From: Paraescarpia echinospica
Taxonomy: Eukaryota > Annelida > Polychaeta > Sabellida > Siboglinidae
Assembly (NCBI GenBank): GCA_020002185.1
Contig: CM034536.1
Coordinates: 9,219,284 to 9,283,283, forward strand
Direction: 5' to 3'
DNA length: 64,000 nucleotides
The notes beneath the pieces were generated by a model that saw nothing but the letters and a program-made list of their open reading frames with translations, was not told where the DNA came from and did no database searches. The translations under genes were made by a program, and so were the position numbers. The number at the start of each line of letters is the position of its first letter. Within the stretch, counting starts at the first letter, position 1. Shown in pieces: positions 57,801 to 64,000 of this stretch.

Positions 57801-60310
57801 AAAGTGATGTCCTGCTCCTGAATCGCAGAGTCTGTAGCCCCATCCACCACAAGACTGGCAAATCGTGCGTCGTTGACTTTCTTTGCCACAACCTCTCTTT
57901 CCACATGCATACAATAAATTATATATAGTATTGTACATCATTTAAGAAGGGATGTTTGCCTAAGATTAGTAGTTTTTTAAATAAAAGATAAAACAAAGCT
58001 AATATTATCCATTTGCAGGCCAGTCTTCCCTTAACCATTTATTGGATGAATTATTTCAACTTTTCCAAATAAAAAATTCTTCACCACCTCGTCCTATATT
58101 ATGATATTGTATCCAACAGTCCATATCTTCGACATCTTCAAGAAATTCAGGGTGGACTATCATTTTTATGCAGACGACACGCAACTTTACGTCTCGTTTT
58201 GTCCTGGCGGAGATGACCAAGTGAATTCAATAGACAATCTGTGTAATTGCCTTGAGCATATAGGGGAATGGTTGCGGTCCAATTCACTGAAGCTAAACGA
58301 CCAGAAGACGGATGTTGTGGTATTCGGCACCAAGCACAAGTTGCCACTGATGAAGGATATCCGCATAATCATTGGTGATGCAACTCTGAGCGCATCATCT
58401 AATGTTCGTAACCTTGGCGTCATATTCGACTCATCCCTCGGCATGGCGATCCATGTCTGTGCCATCTGCCGAACAGCCTACATGCACCTACACAACATTA
58501 GCCGTATCAGACGTTACATTACCTTAGATGCGACGAAATCATTAGTCCAAGCCTTCGTCATGTCCAGACTGGATTATGGGAATGCGCTGCTTGCTGGACT
58601 ACCACTTGAACATTTGAATAAACTCCAACGCATTCAAAACATGGCAGCAAGAATCATTACTTTTACACCTCGCAGAGATCACATTACCTCAATCCTGAAA
58701 GAACTGCACTGGCTACCTGTGAAATGTCGAATCGAATTCAAGATTCTTATGCATGTGTATCGATGTCTGAACGGCACCGGACCATTGTACCTGGAGAACA
58801 TGCTGAAGACACAGTGCTCTGCAGGGCGCACACGTTCGTCCCAACAATATCTGCTACACATGCCGCGAACGAAGCTTGTTAGTTTTGGTGATCGTGCATT
58901 CGAAGTGATAGGACCTCGATTATGGAATCTGCTGCCGTTTCACATAAAATGTAGTGGAAACCTAACACTGTTCAAACGGACTCTGAAAACACACATGTTC
59001 AAAGCGGAATACTGTTGACATTTTACTTTCTTTGACATTTTACTCCTAAACTTATATTTTATTTATCTACCCACGATTGCATATATGTAAATATTATATC
59101 TATTATTTATTCTATATATACTTAAAGTATCTTATATATCTTAATAATGTTTAAATAACAGCTTTATATATACATATTTTTATTTATCTATTTTTAGTAA
59201 TTAAATAAAATTGTTCTGTTTTTATAATTATTATATCAAATTTGTATTTTATATCTACTGTGCACATACCTTTGCTAAATTTTAATGTTTTATACATTAG
59301 CTTCTTGTACAGCACTCTGAGCATTTTATTGGAAATTGCGCTCTATAAAAAATAAATATTATATATAGAATACATATATGAATTAAATATTTATATACAC
59401 TAACTTGATATGGCAGCACTGATCTTGCATTGATTGTAGTTTTTTTTCAAATATGGCTATAGACAAAACAAAAAGTACAAAACTGGTATGTTGCCTCAGG
59501 GCAACAACGTCCAATAACGGGTAAATTAATCTGATTGTCAATAAAATATATTGTAATATCACCGAGTACGCCAACATTAATAATGAAATTGCTATTTCCA
59601 ATAAAACTGATGTAGCCAGAATCACACTTAAAAATGTAAGTTATTCAAAATGGAATGTTGTGTAATCTGCGTATACATCACAACATGAATACAACACAGA
59701 AACACGAGTATCAATAGAAAAGAACACTTAGTTGGTTAGTACTTACTTCAGCAATGTGGTGTGCGAAGTCTGCTGCTGCCTTATCTGACCTGTAGTCTGT
59801 TCCTACTTTCAACCCTTTGAGTTCATCAAGTGAACACTGCCAGGTGTAATCGGTAAACGGCCTGTCATGTTTAGCCAATGCATGAACAGTTCTAAACTTT
59901 AGAACTAGTTTGTCGTGTAATACCTTGTTTAGGCTAACAAGCATCTTCCCAGCCACTGACTCCATTGCTGGTTTCGCTGCAGCTTCTATGGCCAAGCTTT
60001 CCCTTTTGTGTGACGCAGTTTGTTCATGTGCTTTAACAGATGTTAGCTGGAAACTTATTGTCCCTATTGTGAAGCTGCCAACTTCTGCCTGCTGGTGGAC
60101 GTTGGCTCTACAGTATTTGCAATACATCAGACGTGTTCCTTCTTCCAGCCCCAACCATGGGCGGCCAACTTGCCACGACGGTTGAAAAGATATGTGGCGT
60201 TTTGTCTGTTCGTACTCTTTGTCCATCTTCCTTTTCTGTGAAAGCTTGCTCTCTTTCGTTTCGACAGGTTTCTTCTTTTTAGTGGCATACCCGATCGGCC
60301 ACCCATCCAT
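54804..60310 (-). CDS. hAT transposase (C17orf113/ZNF862-like), seven exons, open
   Basis: Exons: 59747..60310, 57441..57892, 57013..57172, 56347..56567, 55829..56052, 55439..55562, 54804..55191. All introns are GT..AG and all phases agree, giving 710 residues with no stop. The first acceptor (57893) is the weakest. The start is ATG at 60310 (MDGWPIGYATKKKK); the frame is open further up but without ATG. Order: basic N-terminus, TTF-type finger (GRPWLGLEEG, CKYC, SVKAHEQTASHK), core with ASLVVDGATDSAIQEQD and AIATDGAAVMTGQKAGV, HCFAHRLELACRDV, VGGTRWLPHTLRALNNLW, and the hAT dimerisation region (MPATSVEAERGFSIMKRVKT). Both core aspartates and the ERGFS glutamate are kept. Could be an active transposase or a recent coopted gene. 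Confidence 0.85.
57212..57362 (+). repeat. Short CR1/L2-type fragment in hAT intron 2
   Basis: CTGCACCGGCTACCTGTGAA matches the LHWLPV-coding region of the LINE at 58700, then runs into a GGCGCTATTGGCGAAATGTG tail with TTATTATTATA, typical of LINE 3' ends. It is a small deletion copy or SINE. Confidence 0.5.
58085..59366 (+). pseudogene. 5'-truncated CR1/L2-type LINE in hAT intron 1
   Basis: Plus-strand frame 58101..59018, open for 305 codons: VDYHFYADDTQLYVSF (catalytic YADD), GEWLRSNSLKLNDQKTDVVV, VRNLGVIFDSSLGM, SRLDYGNALLAGLPLEHLNK, LQRIQNMAARIITFTPRRDH, ILKELHWLPVKCRIEFKILM, FGDRAFEVIGPRLWNLLPFH to the stop at 59018. It covers the C-terminal half of the RT. The 3' UTR ends GCGCTCTATAAAAAATAAAT at about 59360. 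It is opposite in sense to the host transposase. It is open and so probably young, but truncated and unable to act alone. Confidence 0.85.
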
Positions 60311-63300
60311 CGTTGTTGATTGAATCGAATCAAAAATACGCGCTCGATGGATTATTTTTGAATGGCGCTCAAATAAAATTGCAACTGATGGTCGCTTGGC
60401 GGCGCTGTATCGATTTTCTGACAAGTGTGCACGACTGACACGTTGTCAAAGGCTTATTTCGCAATTAAAGTTATTTTTAAATACAGCGGATAAACATTGT
60501 TGCTTTATCACATGTCGTAAATGCTATTATTCACGAATAATTCAGAAGCGACTTTCGTAACTTGGTAGAAAAATTGTCGCAAACTTACGCCAGCGGTTAT
60601 CCCTCACCGTGGTCAAAAATACTGAAATCTGTAACCAATCGTTGCAAAAGGGCAACAACTTAATTACTATTTGATAATAAAGAAAATGGTAGTGACTAGT
60701 TTCTGTTTATATACTAAAGGTGCATGCATTCAGTTTCAAAAGAATATAAATTACGCTCTAGTCGCGGTTCCGATGTTATATTTAGCGCACACGGTGTCAG
60801 TGCTGCCGTCATGCGACCAAAAGGAATAAAACCAGTCAGTTCGTCACCCGGATGCTTATATATAGCAACGCGTCAACGCTTGTAGAAAATGGCGGCATTC
60901 AGATGTTTGTTTTCATTAGCTTCGACGTATTTTCTAAATGAAATCGACAGCAGTAAAATACACTGACAATTTCGTTCGAATATACCGTCTATTTTCACTT
61001 GTCCACCGGATAACCATCAGTGGACATTCTACTTGTCCGGACAAATTTTTACTTGTCCCGGACAAGCGCTATTTCGAACGCTGGTCGCGTGATGTTGTGA
61101 CTCCAAGGTAGTTGTGGTTTTGAACATGGTTTAGTGATTTTCCCAATTAGTTTTATTTGTTCCTTGATGTCGTGTATGTGTAGAAGGAATAGGACTGGTT
61201 CCAGGACAGATCCCTGAAGGACTCCGGAATGACATTAGCCCAGGAAGAATGTGTGCTATTGACTTAAACAGATTGTTTACGATGGGATAAGAAGCTATTG
61301 ATCCAGCCAAGAGTGTTGTTTCGGATGTCGTAGTAGTTTAATTTATCTGATAGGTGGTGATGAGCAACTTTATCAAACGCTTTACTGAAGTCTAGTAATA
61401 TTACATCTGTCTGACCTTTTTTATTTACCATGGTAGTGTTTCTGACCAGTCATTGGTTGAGTTTATGAGTTATGTTACAGTAGAGAGGCAGTTCCTGAAT
61501 TCATGTTGTTCATTAATAAGGATGTTATGAGTGTTAAGATGTTTGGCGACATGACTTAGGATTATGTGTTCCATGATTTTACAGCACAAGCAGGTCAATG
61601 ATTTGGGTCTGTAGTTGGAGGTGTCTGATTTTGGACCGCCCTTATGAAATGCAGTAACCAGTGCTTGGCGCCATTGTTTTGGGACTGTTGCTTGGTTATA
61701 GGATTGTTGGAATAGACATCTAAGAGCTGGAGCTAGCTCATTTGTAACAATCTTAAGGAAACGAGGTGACATTTCATCAGGACCGCACGCTTTTCATGGG
61801 CTTAGGTGAGATAATTTGGCTATGCCGGCAGTTGTGATGTGTAAATGAGGAATGGAGGCATATGGAGAAGGACCTTTACTGTGCATTTGTGTATGTGTCT
61901 GCTTATTAAATACGCTTTGGAAGTGCATGTTCAATGCCTCTGCCTTATCGTGATCTGTGCTGCACATTTTATCAGAAGTTTGAAGTGTTGGGATTCCTAG
62001 GTTTTCTGTGCGAGTGAGTTTTATGCATGACCAGAAAGATTTTGGGTTTTCAGTCATAATTTGCGTATTATATGTTGTTGACATAATCGTGGTGTGCCGA
62101 GCGGATACATTTGGTAACATAGTTGCGATATTCACGATAGGCTTTCCAATCTGATGGGGTGTTTGTTTTATGGGCTTTTGAGAACAATTTGTCACGTTTT
62201 CTCATCTTTTGTTTGATTTCAGATGTTATCCAAGGCAGATTTCGTTTTCCTTTAGTGAGTTTTGATGGAACATTGTCATCCACAATTTTGTCCAGTCCAT
62301 TTCTAATTCTTCCCCAGTATGTGTCAACTGAATGTTCATCAGGGTTTGAGGCTAAGAAGTTGTTGACGAAATCATGCACTTTGGATTGCAGTGTTTGGGG
62401 GTCAATTCTGTCATAGATGTATATCTTTCTTTGTGGTTTCTTTTGTAACTCAGGTTTCATGTTGATATCAAACAGTACAATGCAATGGTCATAAATGCCC
62501 GGAAGCACCTGTATATTGTCTATGAGATTAGGGTTTGATGTAACCAGAAGGTCCAGGATGCTATTTGAGACAGGTCTTGTGATGCTGGTAACTAGTTGTG
62601 AAAGCGAGTTATCAAGTAAGAAGTCAATGAATTTTTGTGTGCATTGTTTTAGTGTTAGTATTTGTTGTCAACCAGTCGGTCCAGTTCATATCTGGTAGAT
62701 TTAAGTCTCCTCCAATTATTAGGTTTGGGTGCTGGCATGGGTTTATATTGATAGTCTTGGCAACTGATGAGATTAAGGCGTCTAATGACTGAGTTTTGTT
62801 GCGTGGTGGTCTATAATAACTGGCCAGATACAGCGGTTTAGAGTCACTGAATTGCACGCTTGCCCAGATAATTTCACAGTTTTCGCCTAATTCAGGTTCA
62901 TCAGAGGTAATGAGGGAGTCTTTGGTGGCAATAAAGACTCCTCCTCCATTTGCATTGCGATCTTTGCGGTAGACAGTGTAGTTTTCTGGGAATAGTTCAT
63001 ATGTAGCCATATCGCTATCTAATTTGGATTCAAAACCCAATATGAGTTCTGGTTGGTGTTGATCGATTGTTGCACGGAAGGCTGCTTGTTTAGTCGCGCT
63101 TTTGATACTGTTACAGTTTATGATCATTGCCCTGAGACCATGTTTTTTGTTGTTGATGGTAGGTGTGTTACGAGTACCAGACAAACTTTTGGATGTAGTT
63201 GAGTTTTTCGGGTGCATATTATCTTCATCATATGGTTTTCATGATGCTGTAGTCAAGTTTGGTGGTGTCTGTGCATTTGGTATGGCATCAGAGATCACAT

Positions 63301-63517
63301 TTATCACACAGGAGTGCTCTGTCATCTTCCTTTACTACATCTCTGCATACTCCACAAGGATACAAAGATTTAGTACAACTATGGAGACTAACTGGTCCAG
63401 GATTTGTCTTGATTTGACCAGCGAGAAGTATGATCAATAACAGATGATAATGGTTGGCTTTGAATTTAAGGATTTGGGGACAGAAAAAGGATTTCTGTTT
63501 AGAGATTATATCGAGAG

Positions 63518-63808
63518 CTAAACTCCACTTGCACTTTCACAGAAATTTAAGGTGTTGTTGACGTTAGTAGCATCGCTGGGCCCTTCCTCAATGTGGGAAT
63601 TACCAATCATTTGAGGCTTATGGAGAAAGGAAGCCAGAGTTGTGTTAACTTGCAGATTAGGATATTCTGATTTGGACATCCTGTCACCTGTATTGAAGAT
63701 GTAACTCTTGTTTGGGGCTGTGAGCAGGGCAAAAATCCCGAGTAGTAGTAACAGACTTGTCATGTTGAGAGTTGGGAGAATTTGATAATGTTTATGCTCG
63801 CTAAGCAA
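63518..63808 (-). CDS. Small frame at the LINE 5' end, uncertain
   Basis: A 96-codon minus-strand frame. From the second ATG it reads MTSLLLLLGIFALLTAPNKS, a typical signal-peptide-like core, then a polar tail with no known domain. It lies just upstream of the NPGP leader of the split LINE and could be an upstream ORF, a 5' part of the same LINE, or chance. Confidence 0.3.
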   Translation of the reverse strand: MLSEHKHYQILPTLNMTSLLLLLGIFALLTAPNKSYIFNTGDRMSKSEYPNLQVNTTLASFLHKPQMIGNSHIEEGPSDATNVNNTLNFCESASGV

Positions 63809-64000
63809 ATTTAGCGTTCTAACTGTAGATTTTTAATAGGTATCAATTTTAGTGCTGCAATTTAATGCACTTACAAAATATTTGCTTGTAAAAACTTGCC
63901 TTTATAAGAGTTAAAGACACAGTAAATATAAACTATAAAATATAAACTATGAATTATAAAGAAAATAATGTGCACGTGCATGGTTTGAGGGCTTGTACAA
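63809..64000. other. AT-rich edge, no gene seen
   Basis: Nothing recognised before the window ends. Confidence 0.4.

Larger units (their letters stand above)
54388..61083 (-). mobile_element. Full-length hAT DNA transposon, 6.7 kb, with terminal inverted repeats
   Basis: Left end CAGCGTTAGAAATA (54388..54401) and right end, inverted, CAGCGTTCGAAATA (61070..61083). Flanks GTCAC (54383..54387) and GTCGC (61084..61088) are a 5-bp target duplication with one CpG-type change. Both ends carry repeated ACTTGTCC boxes (54415, 54448, 54468; 60997, 61031, 61051), likely transposase-binding subterminal repeats. The single gene lies on the minus strand. A CR1-like LINE fragment has since inserted in intron 1. 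Confidence 0.88.
53777..63440 (-). mobile_element. PHD/APE-type LINE, split into two by a hAT insertion
   Basis: 5' part, 61084..63440: hydrophobic leader ending AGQIKTNPGP (2A-like), one PHD-like finger (CGVCRDVVKEDDRALLCDKC) with a W-to-stop change, endonuclease (62624..63217: MIINCNSIKSATKQ, ESKLDSDMATYEL, DRNANGGGVFIA, IIGGDLNLPDMNWTDW), linker, and RT (NYRPKSLTCLCCKIMEHIIL, VILLDFSKAFDKVAHHHLSD). The YADD region is deleted near 61190. 3' part, 53777..54387: LRWNDHCTKITAKASRTLRL to AVAIRNKLPPSAV and a stop at 53777. The two parts join in frame at the hAT site. Confidence 0.85.

Overview
The window looks like a repeat-rich, intron-bearing animal genome, most likely a marine invertebrate. 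A mollusc fits the mix of R2-like, CR1/L2-like, BEL/Pao, Penelope, Crypton-like and C17orf113/ZNF862-type hAT sequences, but I cannot name a species. Coding blocks end at GT..AG splice signals, codes are broken by frameshifts and stops, and there are no operons, Shine-Dalgarno sites, CRISPR arrays or rRNA genes. Almost every recognisable protein belongs to a mobile element. The only likely host gene seen is a pair of cysteine-rich exons (12932..13033 and 14004..14111, minus strand).

Layout from the left. 1..3881: BEL/Pao retrotransposon on the minus strand with its 5' LTR, cut by the window edge. 4313..4853: an acidic exon remnant and 24-bp tandem repeats. 6788..9000: jockey-type RT fragment, a dispersed repeat and a possible YqaJ-like exon. 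9205..12119: a complete piggyBac-type element with TTAA duplications, terminal inverted repeats and an apparently open two-exon transposase. 12180..14111: RTE-type 3' fragment, then the cysteine-rich exons around a 65-bp satellite. 14390..17570: BEL/Pao integrase fragment and a DUF7869-like gene remnant. 19390..32830: three R2-like retrotransposon copies (A, B, C) interleaved with a solo BEL LTR, a CR1 fragment, a degenerate tyrosine-recombinase (Crypton-like) element with an internally deleted sister copy, a MADF exon and a Tnp2-like fragment. 33185..48510: a run of LINE remnants on both strands, a Ty3/gypsy pol fragment, a Penelope GIY-YIG fragment, and a LINE whose open reading frame carries seven tandem PHD-like fingers behind an NPGP (2A-like) leader.

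49398..52890: the N-terminal part of a DUF7869-associated gene, then a fold-back element with 0.7-kb inverted arms, each holding a tRNA-like sequence, and a TTAA-flanked element nested in its loop. 53040..53750: Mutator-like transposase fragment. 53777..63440: a PHD/APE-type LINE split by a 6.7-kb hAT element (54388..61083). That hAT holds a seven-exon, apparently uninterrupted 710-residue transposase gene, and a CR1-like fragment has landed in its first intron.

The strongest points for follow-up are the open hAT gene and its 5-bp target duplication, proven by the interrupted LINE frame; the seven-fold PHD array next to the 2A-like leader; the possible MADF plus tyrosine-recombinase mobile unit; and the fold-back element carrying tRNA-like modules. 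All calls come from reading the sequence by eye. No alignments or database searches were run.
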